Part shown: positions 1-11,397 of the stretch, in pieces
Numbering within the stretch: position 1 is the stretch's first letter
Layout: each line of letters begins with the position of its first letter
Origin: Pyrenophora tritici-repentis
Taxonomy: Eukaryota; Ascomycota; Dothideomycetes; Pleosporales; Pleosporaceae
DNA length: 64,000 nt
Reading direction: 5' to 3'
NCBI RefSeq assembly: GCF_003171515.1
Contig: NC_089391.1
Location: 3,410,001-3,474,000 of the forward strand
Notes under the pieces: model-generated
Seen by the model: the letters and a program-made list of their open reading frames with translations, nothing else
What the model was told of the DNA's origin: nothing
Database searches by the model: none
Program-made: the position numbers and the translations under genes

Positions 1-159
1 GTCTGTAGCGTCAAATTCTGGGCGCGGAGCGCCATCTAGGACGGCTACAGCGCCATCGGCGGCTGCGTAATTGATGAGTTGTTTAATCCAGTCCTTCCAG
101 TTTTTGCCGTCGGCTGCAAGGCGCGCTGTGACAGCTGTGGAGGAGGTGTAAGTTGCCAT
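1..159 (-). CDS. copia gag, N-terminal fragment (53 codons, cut by the window edge)
   Basis: The frame starts at ATG 157-159 on the minus strand and stays open to position 1. The peptide starts MATYTSSTAVTARL and continues DGKNWKDWIKQLINY. The pattern 'L..DG.NW..W...' is the hallmark at the start of copia-type Gag (UBN2/DUF4219-like), which packages element RNA in cytoplasmic particles. The residues PRPEFDATD follow at the edge. No domain beyond this start is visible, so the call rests on the short motif plus the upstream primer-binding site and LTR. Confidence 0.55.
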   Translation of the reverse strand, partial: MATYTSSTAVTARLAADGKNWKDWIKQLINYAAADGAVAVLDGAPRPEFDATD

Positions 160-403
160 CGCGGCGGACGTCGAAGACCGTTCGGCTAGCGATTTTTGGC
201 GGTGAGCAGCGAGGAGCTCGTCGTCGTCCAAGCGATCGATGAGCTGCAAGTTGCGGGGTCGCGATTGCTAAAGTGGCGCGCGATTGCGACGTCACCGAGC
301 TGTTTTGCGGGGAGGGTGATGATCGTGATGAGGCGCGCGGGTCGTCAAAATATCTAATAGAATTATCGTGAGCGACTACGGGAGCGGGTGAGGGCTCATA
401 ACC

Positions 404-662
404 TGTCAAGCGTCAAGGTTGGGGAGAATCATCATGTCGTATTAGAGCTATCGGGAAGAGGTCTATATACGCAGTGGGAGGAGAGAAGGAGCTAGGCCGT
501 AAAGGTACTAGCGGGTAAATAGGTGGCTGCCTGGTTGCCCAAAGAGGAGCCAAGGGATAAGCCCTATGGCCGACAAAATTAATGCCTGAGGATAGGAGGC
601 GTTTTGTCCTTGGTGGCGTGAGAGAGAAAATGCCACTACCGCGCGACCCAATCATTCAAGCA
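404..662 (-). repeat. candidate 5' LTR of the copia element
   Basis: On the minus strand the segment begins TGCTTGAATGATT near 662 and ends CTTGACA at 404, directly before the tRNA-half primer site. A TATATA motif lies at 463-468, where an LTR promoter would be. TG..CA ends fit an LTR, but the outer end is a guess without the partner LTR. Confidence 0.4.
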
Positions 663-2233
663 TAAATTGGTTAGGTCGCTCATATTGACTGCCGCTAGTC
701 TTTAAAGGGATTTGAAAGCGTGAGTATAGAGTAGGGAAAGTCAAGGCGCTCACAGAGAACTGATATATTAAAATCTGGTACATGCTTAGGGTAATGGGTG
801 AAGGATGCTGCTGCAAAGCTGTAGCCCGCTAGCATCGATCTAGGTGGAAGATATAACGGTCATTTCTGCTTAAATTCCAGTAATCGATGAAAGTAATACG
901 ACATCGCCCAGCATAACGCGCAAATAATCGCATGTTCGATGTACAAAGAAAGCATGACCCAACATGAAAGACAGAAGACGAGTCGAATCGGCAGCCTGGA
1001 TAATCTCAAGGGAATATCTGCAATCGTAAAATTCTGGGGAGAGTTTATAGTAGTAGTGGAAGTGCTTTGGCGAGCAGCATAAACTCAGTTACTCGCGCGG
1101 GGACCAGGCGTCGATGTAGTTGTATTAGAGAGGATTATAGTCGCGGTTGGTAGCGAAAAGGAAGTATATGATGCAGAACAGAACCTTCCGTATCTAAGTA
1201 TTTTAGCTTTTGAATAGGTGAATAGCTCCGGCTCCTTCGACGATACTTGCTTCAACACGAATGGACATGACCAGCACGCAGTAGACTCATCGCGAGTCTA
1301 AACACAAAGGGTCTGATGATCGTAGTATACTCAGAGAATAGACTAAAACGGAAGCGTGATAAAGTTCACCGCTCTCGTTATTCATACACCTGCTTCAAGA
1401 AGTCACGTAGTTTACCTTGAGGAAATAGTCAGCTCATTCATGATACATACTAATGTCACTGATTGTATACTTGAAGCTTTTGCAGCTGAAAAATCCACCG
1501 AAGCTCTGTAATGCGTCGTCGACATGGCTATAAGTGCCTACGTTTTTAGCAGGACGCAATTTTGCAAAAATACGCAACCTGCATGCCTTACGCGGCAGTC
1601 GCAACGTATCGCCCCCCAAATGCTTTTGATGCTAGAAGCTAACCTACAATCTTGACGGTCAGACTCTAGCTATTGCATCAAGGAGGTACATGATTGACGC
1701 GGCGTGTTGGAATTGGAGAGGTCTCATCGTACTTGCTCCATCTGCAAGCTACCCAGCCGCACACGCGGATTGCGAAATTGGACAGTAAGGAATCACGAAG
1801 CTTCAGGGAAACAGCGCATGGCGAACACATCCATAGAAAATGTATGTCCTCGTCATTCATCCGAGGTTACCAGTCCTTCTCGTCGCTCCTTCATTCCTTC
1901 ATCGTCACCAGCTTACGTCACTGCCAATTCCTCTCTCGCTTTTCTACCCCGCTACTCGCATGATCACGCCACACACGACACGTGCGCATAACTATCGGAG
2001 CTGTGCCAGTTTCCCCGCGCTCCTGTTTCATGCGCGCTATCATGCAAGACAATGTGTCTACCCGCTGGCTGTCACGTGACACCACGCTTGTTGCCTGATG
2101 TGCCGATTGTTTGTCATTGGCCCATCCGTCTGTGCTCATGCCCGAGACAAGATCAATCCACCTCATGACTCCACGTCAAGCTCATTACTACACACTCTTC
2201 TTCCCCACTGACTTGTCAATCTAACCCCCAAAC
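663..2233. other. intergenic, no gene recognised
   Basis: No convincing coding frame in either direction. The last about 330 bases are pyrimidine-rich and form the likely promoter of the downstream zinc-finger gene. They contain the palindrome TCACGTGA at 2072-2079, a bHLH-type E-box. Confidence 0.5.
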
Positions 2234-3807
2234 ATGGCCAAGAACGGCGCCAATCGCTATGCGCTGTTCACCGACAACGACGAAAATGCGCAGCCCGCCA
2301 GTGAACCAGTCACCGACCCCTCCAAGAACCCGTTCGTGAACCAGGTAGCCGACAACTCGATCCCTTGGCAAGAGGTCAAAAAGCGCGGACCGGTGGTGCA
2401 GTCGCAGCCACAGTCAGAACAGGCAACTTATCATACGCTGCGCCCAGCAAAGGAACGGACCAAAACCACCGTCGCAGGCCCATTTAGCAAAGAAGATAGG
2501 ATCCGATGCATCTCCTTTTCCACAAGCGAGAGCGCTGAGAAAGTCTACGACCCGCACGAAAACTGGTGCGGCGTCTGCTTCATCAAGTTCCCGACTAAGA
2601 ACGCGATCATCACGCACGTCAAGCAAACACCAGAACATCACCATTACTGCAACCTGTGCAAGCGTGTGTTCAAGGACCGCAATGGGCTGAAGAACCATGT
2701 TGACAACTCGAATGACCACGACGTGCACTGTAACTTGTGTCTTTCGGCGTTCAAGGACGAGTGGGGACTCAAGAACCATTTCGAGAACAACTACACTGTT
2801 AACCATGAGTTTGTGTGTCTGATTTGTTTGCGGGGTTTCCGTACGAGGGCTGAGATGGACCGGCATTTGCAGACGGCGGAGATGCATACGTGGTGTGCGA
2901 CTTGTCAGCGGCGGTTTCGCACTCAAGATGAGCGTGATGCGCATTGGCGGACGACGAATAGTAAGTGTATTACACTCATCTACAGCTTCAAATTCATCTT
3001 CTATCTCGAATATTTTCTAACATCAAAAAAAGGGCACAAGCACTGTCTACAACCAGGCTGTGTCTTCGACGCCCCAGACCAAGCAACCTTAACCCACCAC
3101 CTGAAGCACGACCACTTTCAATGCGAAGGCTGTAAGCGCATACTACCCAGCCAAACCAAGCTGAATCAGCACTACGAAAAGTGTTCTCTCGCTATCCCCT
3201 GTCCTCAATGCGGCGACCACTGCGCTGGACAAGCTCAGCTAGCGCTCCACCTAGAACACTGCTACTACTGCGAAGAATGCGGTTTCCACACCCACCACGA
3301 GGGTAACTTCCACATTGTAAGCCCCCCAAGCTTTGCCCCTCCTCCCCTCTCAACAATAATTAACAGAACACACAGCACTTGACCAAACACATCCCCGCCA
3401 ACATCGCCTGTTGGGGCTGCACTGCGCCCATGCGCACCTACTCCAGCCTGATCAACCACCTGGAATCCGGCCGCTGCCCCAAACTCAACGAGCCTGCCCT
3501 TCTCATGCGCTGTCTGGGTAAATGGTGGTACTCGCCCCTCTACATGGATCTCGACATGCACGCCCAAATCCGCACTGGCCGCGTTAATATCATCGAGGTG
3601 CAGCAGTGGATGAACCAGGGTGTGTTGCATCCATTTGTCTGTCGCTATCCAGGCTGTGGCAAGGTGTTTAACCATCTCAGTTCGTTGGTGTTGCATTGCG
3701 AGAGTAAGGCGTGTGCGTGGGATGTTAGTCGCTTGAATATGCCAGGCTTAGAGAAGGAGTTCAGGCAGTTGTGTCTTAGGAGGGACAGTGGGACCTCGTC
3801 ATGGTAG
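2234..3807 (+). CDS. multi-C2H2 zinc-finger protein (480 aa)
   Basis: Three exons: 2234-2960, 3033-3316, 3376-3807. Both introns (72 and 59 nt) have GTAAG donors and AG acceptors. The first is a multiple of three, so it can be mistaken for coding. The second acceptor (3375) was chosen because it restores the finger spacing C-x2-C-x12-H-x3-H. The acidic N-terminus (about 90 residues) is followed by about ten or eleven C2H2 or C2HC fingers covering the rest of the protein, such as CGVCFIKF, CNLCKRVF, CLICLRGF and CRYPGCGKVF. Such arrays bind nucleic acid; target and role are unknown. It is a nuclear protein by inference. The start follows AAAC before ATG. I do not recognise a named orthologue. 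Confidence 0.85.
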
Positions 3808-4118
3808 AGAGGGAATCTGAGGGACTGCTTACGATGGAGTTATTTTCTTCATCTTTTCAAACGGAACGCGAGGCATAACGCGGATCTAGGAAGATATATT
3901 TCCCAGTTTGTTCGAGAGGCATGGTCGCTGGGTATACGGCTTTGAACGAGAACACAAATGCAACTTACACGTTCATTTCCCAGTCAGAGTGTTTTCTGTG
4001 ATAGATTGAGTATTGGTATATTACTACTGTCGCAGTAATCAGATTCTGATGAACATTGCAGGAGATGTTGAACGCCAACGTCTCGAGTGATAGCTTTTCA
4101 GCCGGGTACGTCCAGTGG
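3808..4118. other. intergenic between convergent genes
   Basis: AT-rich stretch between the 3' end of the zinc-finger gene and the 3' end of the decayed homeobox gene. No frame or structured element recognised; it presumably holds both 3' UTRs. Confidence 0.5.
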
Positions 4119-6590
4119 CTACAAACTAGCATCCGAATAGCCTACATTCGCAGTCATGTAACGGCATATATCGCCGCTTTGCGTCACAGAACTCGATCCA
4201 GAAGGTAACAGCAGTCCACTTGCTCCATGTGAGGCCCTCCATGGTGTCAGCGCGAAATCGCGGAAGCGTGGCTGAATCGCATCGTGCTCAGTTTCCAGGT
4301 GTTGAGCAAAGTCGCGGGCGGTGAGAAAGATCTGCGCGCAAGATCGTGTGCGGTGTGTGTCAGCGTGATTCAACAAGGTTTCATGGTATCGCGCATGAGT
4401 CTCGTGTCCGTACTCGATCAAGCCGCAGAGTGTGCAGACTGAATGAAGGATGCCGCCGCTCACTCTAGAGACGAAGATTGAATGATTATCATGTAACTGA
4501 CGGCATGACTAGAATGTGCATGTTGAGTGATTGTTTGAGCATGGAATCGATAGTGGTTCAGCGCATGATGGACAGGATGGACTACTATTAGCGCTACATG
4601 ATGTTAGCTCACAGTAAAAGCACAACTTCTAGAGGCAGAGTTGTTCAACTAACCTCTTAGAAAGAGATAGAGTAGGTAGTCTCTCCGGCTACCAAGCCAA
4701 TTTACATGTACGTTCACGAAGGTGAGAGGAGACGTGTTCTTTTCGTTCTTTCCAAGTTTCGAATAAGTGGCCGCAAAATCCGCACTTTAGAGAGCTTTCG
4801 GGCATTTCAGGATTGTGTATTCGCCAAAGTGACAGTAAATCCGGTGTAATTTCATCGTGATCCTTCTCTTCAAGATGTGTCTTTTTGATGTGCTGAGATA
4901 ATTGGTCTTCTCGTTAAAATGTGCGCTCTGCTTGTGTCTTGATGGTGCAGTCTTGAAAATGGCAATTAGCAAAATGGGTCAACTTAACGTCGTCCGCGCC
5001 ACAAATGAAGCAATCGGGTAGCACAATATCCCTAGAAGTCTTCAGGCAGCAAACCCAATGATATGGAATGTAGTGGAGGGCTTCCTCGTGCCTGGACCAC
5101 CCACTTCGATATCGAAATGCGCTACTGCAGCTAGGCCACGTACAGTGATACGAAAGCGGAGATGTCCTCTAAGATTGTAAAGATTGTCCAACAAGTTCTT
5201 TAAATGAACGTTGTGGTCTAGAACACGTCCAGCCTTTGCGTCCACAACGCGATCCTCTGGAGTCTAAAGACTTCATACTTCCACAACTGCCGGCTGAACT
5301 GTCCGAACTTGCAACGCTGCGTGTGCGTGATGGTGCTCGTCTCATCGGAGTACCCTCTGAGATTGAAGGTGAGATTGAAGGTAGTAGGTTTCCCGGAACA
5401 ATGGCCGAGCCTTTCGATTGATCACCCGCCAGGGGGTCGTATTGAGTGGAGGATGAATCGCAAAATTCGAGTGTCGCCTTGATTGAGGCAGGACTGACAG
5501 GGTCATCGCTAGGGGGAGTTGTGATATATCTTTCGATGGAGTCATTGCCAGAAGGCGGAGAATGTGACTCTAGTACTTGAGGCTGGTGGCTGTAACACGA
5601 GGCATCGCCAATGAAGTTGATAGATTTTCCTCCGTGTCTTCTGCCCGATGGTCAACCGTACTGGTCTTTTCCAGTGGACAAGTATGAACGTCTGTTTTCG
5701 TTGGTTAGCCGCATGTCCATGGCAAATGCGAAAGAGATCATGCTGGTGTTATCGGTCTCAGGGAATTTACCATTGGCCTCGGTTTTCCGCGTCCTGCTGT
5801 TAGAGAACCAATTCCTGACAGACCGTATGGGGAGACCTGTTTCATCCGCTAATATTGCCACTTCCGTTTCGTCGGGGTATGGGCTGCTATAAAAATGCTG
5901 CTCTAGAACCTTTTGTGCAGCTGGAGAAATAATGATGCGTGTCTGCCGTTTCTTTTTCCCGTTTCTCGATGAGCTTTTGGACGTACGTCTTCGCTTGGCC
6001 CTATGTTGTGACACGTCAGACATCGATTCTAATGGAGGAAGATGCGTAATAGGGTCAGAGGCTTCGGTGACACCCAACTCAGCGTCACCCGAACCCATTG
6101 ATATCATCTGAGTTTCTCGCTGGTAACTATGGAAACCAGAAGCTGTCAGACCAGATAGTTCCGGCTGGTAGTTAGGAGTAACTGGTTGGTCACCATTATG
6201 TTGCTCTTTACCATTGAGCAAAAATAGTGGAGGATCAAGGTGAACCTCTTCGCCATTGTATTGGGACTCGCTGGCTTGCGCAGGATTGGCGACATTAGCC
6301 GCAGTTTGCTCCGTAAGTGTCGATGGCCGCCAAGAAGTGTGAGATGTCGATCCATCGTCTGGGATACCTGATGTTTCAAAGAAATTGTTGTCATCGGCAT
6401 TGAAAGATCCAGACGTGCCAAAATCAGCAGAATCCAAGTCGAAGCCATCGAAATTGTCAATCTCCTTGAATTGATCGATTATCCAATCAGATTCCATAAT
6501 GGGCCAGTGCGCAGAGGGAGCGTGATCTAAGTTGAAGCCATCGGAATTGTCGGTTTCCATCAATTGATCGAATGCCCAGGCAGAGTCCAT
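4119..6590 (-). pseudogene. homeobox plus C2H2 transcription factor, broken by in-frame stops
   Basis: One frame runs from ATG 6588-6590 to the stop at 4119, but with internal stops TGA 5652-5654, TAG 5169-5171 and TAA 4914-4916, plus TAG at 4689, 4629 and 4509 that could sit in an intron. Before the first stop (312 aa) lie an acidic N-terminus and a basic homeodomain with a three-residue loop extension (SSPYPDE) and recognition helix RNWFSNSRTRK, a TALE-like form. After it come a Ser/Pro-rich linker, a C2H2 finger (YHCTWPSC..WSRHEEALH), cysteine-rich segments (CFICG; KCGFCGHLFETWKER) and a last CTLCG..LNHADTH region. This order is known in fungal homeobox-C2H2 factors. All stops could derive from CAA, CAG or CGA by C-to-T changes. 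Alternative: a truncated 312-aa homeobox protein is still made. Confidence 0.75.
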
Positions 6591-6623
6591 GGTAGACCAG
6601 TGCGTAGAGGGAGCCGACGAAGA
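6445..6623 (-). repeat. 93-bp tandem duplication inside the homeobox gene
   Basis: Two diverged copies with a period of 93 nt (CCATCG..ATTGTC starts at 6445 and again at 6538). Each encodes 31 residues of the form APS.HW..M.S.W..DQ, then DN.DGF.LD. The copies span the N-terminus, and the chosen start methionine lies in the first copy. Confidence 0.8.
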
Positions 6624-6924
6624 TAGATAAAGTCGAGACGAAGTGACCCTGATCACGACAAAGGTGCGTGTGGTCGGTTTTAAAATAAAAGTAGAGTGAA
6701 GAATATGATGGAAAACATCGAGAAGACAGAAAATATAAGACGCGGCTGATGTACAAGGCGAGCGGCTTGATGTTCGAGGAGAGAGGCGAAGCAAGGATGT
6801 CACTACCGACCCAATGAGACGAAAACAGCATATCAAACGCTTCTCTAGAACCTCAGTGAAGTATATTTATATACAGGTATGAAATACATATATACAAGAG
6901 GTTGACTGTTCTTTGGGAATCAAT
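6591..6924. other. short intergenic region
   Basis: Upstream of the homeobox frame and downstream of the adenylation-fusion gene. It is AT-rich near 6850-6900 (TATATTTATATACAGG). The homeobox frame stays open upstream to 6836 but contains no start preferred over 6590. Confidence 0.4.
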
Positions 6925-9900
6925 TTACGAATCAAAAATCGCCCCATACGCTGGGATACCCCTAGCCTCCATATCATACACAATCTTCGTAGTAAACCGC
7001 TTGTTACTAATCACACACACAGCTTCCGCCCCACTCTCCTTCCACAACTGATACGCCAACAAGGACATATTCGGCTTCCCCTGTGTCCTAGTATTCCAAA
7101 TTACCGCCTGTGCATCCGTCGTCCGCACGCTATCCACAATCTCCTGGCCAAAAGTTTCTTCAGGATTGGGTGCCGTCCACAGGATGCGACACGGCACTTT
7201 TTGCGCGAGAATGACAGCCAGACAGGGTCCAATGCCTGAGCCGGTGGCAACCAGGACAACGGACTTGAATAGCGTGGCTATTCGCAGGACGCCGCAGGTG
7301 GGGATGCCACGCACGTAGATGTGGGTCGGTGCGCGCTCGATTGTGCGGCCGGTGAAGTCGCCTGCGCGGCTCACGATGAGAGAAAAGCCTTTGCCGTCGG
7401 GGTTTGTGATTGTGGCGAAGCCGTGCCTGGATGTTGGGAATGTGGTTAGGAGCTGTTTCCAGTTCTATCCTGCAAGGGAAAAATTAAATCTAACTTACCA
7501 GTCGACCAAGGGACGCTCTGCAAGTCTTACAGCAGTGCCTACCACGGGTGTCGTGTAGTCAAACCAAAGTCGGACGGCGTGGTTGGAGAGAACCTCGGAG
7601 CGGACGGCGACTTTGCGTAGATGCAACCATGGAAAAATGATAGCTGCTGTCGCAATTGCAATAAGCCAGACGGTTGGGGCACGCAAAAAGGCAGTTGATG
7701 GGGCCGCCGAGGGATTGAGGTCTTTGGTCGCGAGAAACGTTACGAACCATAACAGCGCAAGACAGGTCCAACCACCGAAGCGATGCGTCATCTCCCAAAT
7801 GTTGTGGTACTTGGCGCGGAAATTCGGGTGAGAAGTCGCACCGATGGCTAGAAAAATGAGGAGCACGAGATACGATAGCACGACTGGAGCCACCGAGATT
7901 CGACGCAGATGTGCAGGCTTTCCAAGGTCTAGGCTGCTGTCCACGGTGAAGATGAAGTGCCACATCATAGCTGCTAGCGCACATCCGCTGTGTATGCCGC
8001 CAATGTGGAAGATCCTCGCGCAGTGACGGCGTATAGCTAGAGGGAAAAAGGTCTGCAGGTTGAAGAGCGCAGTCAGTAATCAGTCCATCAGTGCGTCTCA
8101 AACGATCGTTACGTACCGGGACCGAGCAGAAAACAGTAAATAGGAGATTGACGACGGGCTCAGAACGCATCAGGACGGCTACGACAAGGTTGACGGCGAA
8201 GGCCAAGGCCAAATTCGAGAGAATATCCCTGTTTTCTGCAATCTTGCGGTTCAAGAGGAAGGCTGCCACTGCCATGTTGGCTAGTACCACGATGGAAAAG
8301 AAGCGTCGATACAGTATGAATGCGCGATGTCGAAGCCATCGCAGACCGTGATAGCTGTGCTTCGGTGGCAATGACTCCGGCACTTTCTCGGTGGATTCTT
8401 TGATGGAAAGTTCGCTCTTATCTGATGAGTTGCTGGTGATGATGACATTGGCCTTCTCTGGATCTTCCAAAGAAACAGTGGAGGACATTTCAGGAGTGCC
8501 TATCTCCAGTACAACGCCATGCGAAAGGTCTCCGGGCTTTACTGTAGGCTCGACTACGGCAGAATTGGGGCTGGACTGGCGTAGAGCCATTGAGCTCAGC
8601 TTTCTTCGGTCGACTTTTCCATTGTTGGTGAGCGGTATCGAGTCGACCTGGATCCATTTGTCAGGAACAGAGTAGTAAGGCAGATGCTTCCGCACGAATG
8701 CATCCAGGGCCCCTTCGTCCACTGAGCCATGTGGTGCGTAGAAAGCGCAAAGTACGCTTTCTACAAGCATTGCTGTACCTCGCCTTACGTTTGGAAATGA
8801 CTAGTTGTGTCAGCGACTTTGTAACATGCATGAGATGAGTTGATTTACCTCAATCACGGTAGTGATTCCGTCAAGTTCGACACGAAAGCCCTGTATATGT
8901 CAGTTTGTGCCAGAGAGTCTGACGGAGAGATTCTACCTTGATCTTGACTTGATCATCTTTACGACCAAGCATATCAAGCTCGCCATCCTCCCTCCATCGT
9001 GCAATATCGCCAGTGTTGAACATCATGGACCTGCGTCACGTGAGCAAGATATTGAGCAAGCAGGGTACTATGATGCTTACCCATTTTCAAGGAACTTGTC
9101 CGGTTTGTAGCGATGAGATGTCAGTTCAGGCAAGTTGATATAACCACGAGTTACACCAGTTCCGCCCACCCACATGGTACCCTTTTGTCCACTCGGAACA
9201 GGTTGCTCATTCTCATCAAGAATGTAGCATGTCGTATTGGGCAAGGGTTTACCAATTGACAATGGCTGACCTGGGGTATGTCGGTGTGCTGAGTTAAGTA
9301 TAGTGACTTCCGTGGGTCCGCAAATGTTGTAGAAGCATGCATCTTCCGCCCACTCATCAGCAAGACTAAAAAAGGGTTAGTCTTGGTTGCTGCTAGCTTT
9401 TTGGAGTTAACACTTACGCCTGGGAACAAAGTTCGCCGCCAGTTGCTATATGTTTGATGCCTGGGAATGCCCGCCGTTGATACTTGCATAGAATAGACGG
9501 TGTGCATATGAGTGTGTCGATCTGCCACAATATTAGTCGATTGAATAGCGATAACCAATTTTTGCAAAAATCTTACCTCACTGAGTGTGGCTTTCCAATC
9601 AGAACCCCGTATATATAAGGTGCCGCCGTTCATAAGACATCCAAGTATCTCCCATGCTCCCATATCAAATGCAATGTTGAGTACTTGAGCAACTCTGGAG
9701 CCCACTGTGATACCAAGTCGCGCGGGTTCCAGCAACAGCGCGTTTGTGACATTTGCGTGCGAGACATCGACACCCTTGGGCTTCCCAGTGCTGCCTAAGT
9801 ATAATTCGTAAGCATTTATTCAGACAGATATCTGCAGAACGAACTTACCTGATGTATATATGGCGTATGCCCCATCCTGCCGTGAAACTTGGACTGATGG

Positions 9901-10416
9901 GCGTGTCGAAGGGAAGGATGCGCCAACGTCCTTGCTCAGGGCGATGACAGTGGCATCTTTTCGAGCAAATCGCTCGGCTCTTTCCAAAAATTTGGGGAGA
10001 CAGAGAATGAAGCTTGCATCAGAGTCGGTGAAGATATGCGTCAAAGCCTCGTCCGATGCCACCCCTCCATCAACTGGCACGTATTGGCATCCAGCTTTCA
10101 AGATTGCAAAAATCCCGACGAGCATCTCGAGCGATCGTTGTACAACGAGACATACGCGTTCTCTCGGCTTAAGCCCGGCGTGTATAAGGAAATTGGCGAG
10201 CTGGTTCGCTGCTTCATCTAGCTGGTGGTACGTAATTGAATTACCAACGACCGTGGCAGCAATAGTGGCGGGATGAGCTTCAGCGATGTTCTCGAAGGCC
10301 TCGTGTATTAAAGAATAAGGAGCTGGGACAGTGGGTCCTTGACCGAGGCGTGAAATCAGTGTGCGATCCTCCTCAGGGAGGCATGAAGTTGCGTGAAAGA
10401 AGCTGCTTGTCTTCAT
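6925..10416 (-). CDS. adenylation-domain enzyme fused to a TmpA-like membrane flavoprotein region (1016 aa)
   Basis: Nine exons on the minus strand: 10416-9849, 9794-9577, 9521-9418, 9365-9081, 9030-8937, 8890-8849, 8800-8117, 8052-7499, 7426-6925. All junctions are GT..AG and in frame. Residues about 25-500 are an ANL/NRPS-type adenylation domain: the P-loop region [11 protein letters not shown] crosses the first intron, followed by [18 protein letters not shown], the phosphate-binding GD region and the lysine motif NGKVDRR. No thiolation motif (LGG.S type) follows. Residues about 590-830 hold several hydrophobic helices with paired histidines ([19 protein letters not shown]). The end has an NAD(P)-binding-like [10 protein letters not shown]. 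Helices plus FNR-like tail resemble ferric-reductase-like membrane flavoproteins such as TmpA. Expected action: ATP-dependent activation of a carboxylate at a membrane, coupled to redox chemistry; substrate unknown. Divergent from the enoyl-CoA hydratase. Confidence 0.85.
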
Positions 10417-11397
10417 CTTGAGAGCTAATAATATGCAGAGATAGAGTTAAAAGTTCACAGACTAACAACCTCTACACAGAGCTGCCGGGGGTGTACTTTT
10501 GTAGTAGCTATAGGCCGGACTTTCGGATCGCCATCGACAAAGCTTCCACATAGGTAGGATGATGACATGTTGCGAGGAGACTTATCCCAACTTGCAAAGT
10601 GAGATGGTACCCAGGTCTCCGGAGTGCCTCGGCGGCACATAATATTAGAATGTCTTGGAGGGTTTGTATAAACCTTGGAATTGAACAACTGCGGACATTG
10701 GCCTTTGCGGCCAGGCGGGCCTGTACCATGCGTCGGCATAATGTGAGGAAGAAGTTAGTGGTCCTAGATCAAACATACCTAGGTACCTAGGTATGAACCG
10801 TTGCAAGGGCGACATTGAGCATGCAGCAAAGTCGGAGCGGGGCTCATGAACCAAACACCTGCACAGATGGGAGGTCTATGTCCGCATGCCTCACCGTTGT
10901 GGCGCTGCAAATCCCGCTTATGATTACCCAGGTAGGAAGGATGATAAGCTAACAGGTCACGGTCCGGCAATTTAAGGGTGCACCCGTAGCTGTTACCGGG
11001 ACAGATTCAAGTCATAGAACCAATTCCGGAGCTGCATATACTTAGGTACCTTCTAGTTGCGACAATATGCCCGATGTGTTACGAAACAACGTAACCCCAG
11101 GCAGGTGGGGAATTGGTATTTAGGCGATGGGCGCTACGGGGCGGCTACGGGGCGCTATGCAAGGCGATACCGAGGTTACCGACCACTCTGTCCGTGCACT
11201 CAACGCCAGTCATCTTGACCGCTCGAAAGATGCTTAGTGCGCTTATAGAGTCACAAGTAGACAAGTTGAAAGCAGAAAAATAACGCACATAGCCTATAAC
11301 AAGATTTTCAACTACCTAGGTATATATTAGGACATGCGCACGTTTATGCCAAACTTGGACTGACAACCTGTATCAGCGACTCGACGAGCTAGGAACC
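10417..11397. promoter_or_regulatory. divergent promoter with TACCTAGGTA palindromes
   Basis: About 980 bp between the starts of two divergent genes. The 10-bp palindrome TACCTAGGTA occurs as two overlapping copies at 10776-10785 and 10784-10793 and again at 11313-11322. A half-like TTAGGTACC is near 11042. The exact 10-mer is seen once more outside (16608-16617). This is a candidate transcription-factor site; no protein is assigned. No coding frame in this stretch convinced me. Confidence 0.5.

Larger units (their letters stand above)
1..662 (-). mobile_element. Ty1/copia-like LTR retrotransposon, 5' end only (runs off the left edge)
   Basis: Read on the minus strand there is a candidate LTR (about 662 to 404), then a primer-binding site, an untranslated leader and the start of a gag gene that leaves the window at position 1. 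The primer site GGTTATGAGCCC (rc of 392-403) is what is expected for priming by a 5' half of initiator tRNA-Met cut in the anticodon loop, as known for copia-type elements. The rest of the element (most of gag, then pol) must lie left of this window, so whether it is intact cannot be judged. The outer LTR border near 662 is tentative because no second LTR or target duplication is visible. Confidence 0.6.

Noticed and set aside
5652..5654. TGA as a recoded or readthrough stop in the homeobox gene
   Set aside because: Further in-frame stops follow and the context (GGT TGA CCA) is not a known readthrough signal; nonsense mutation is simpler.
7427..7498. Very short introns (29-34 nt) with nearer AG acceptors in the adenylation fusion
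   Set aside because: They give wrong frames or stops; the acceptor at 7427 (72-nt intron, CTAAC branch) keeps the frame.
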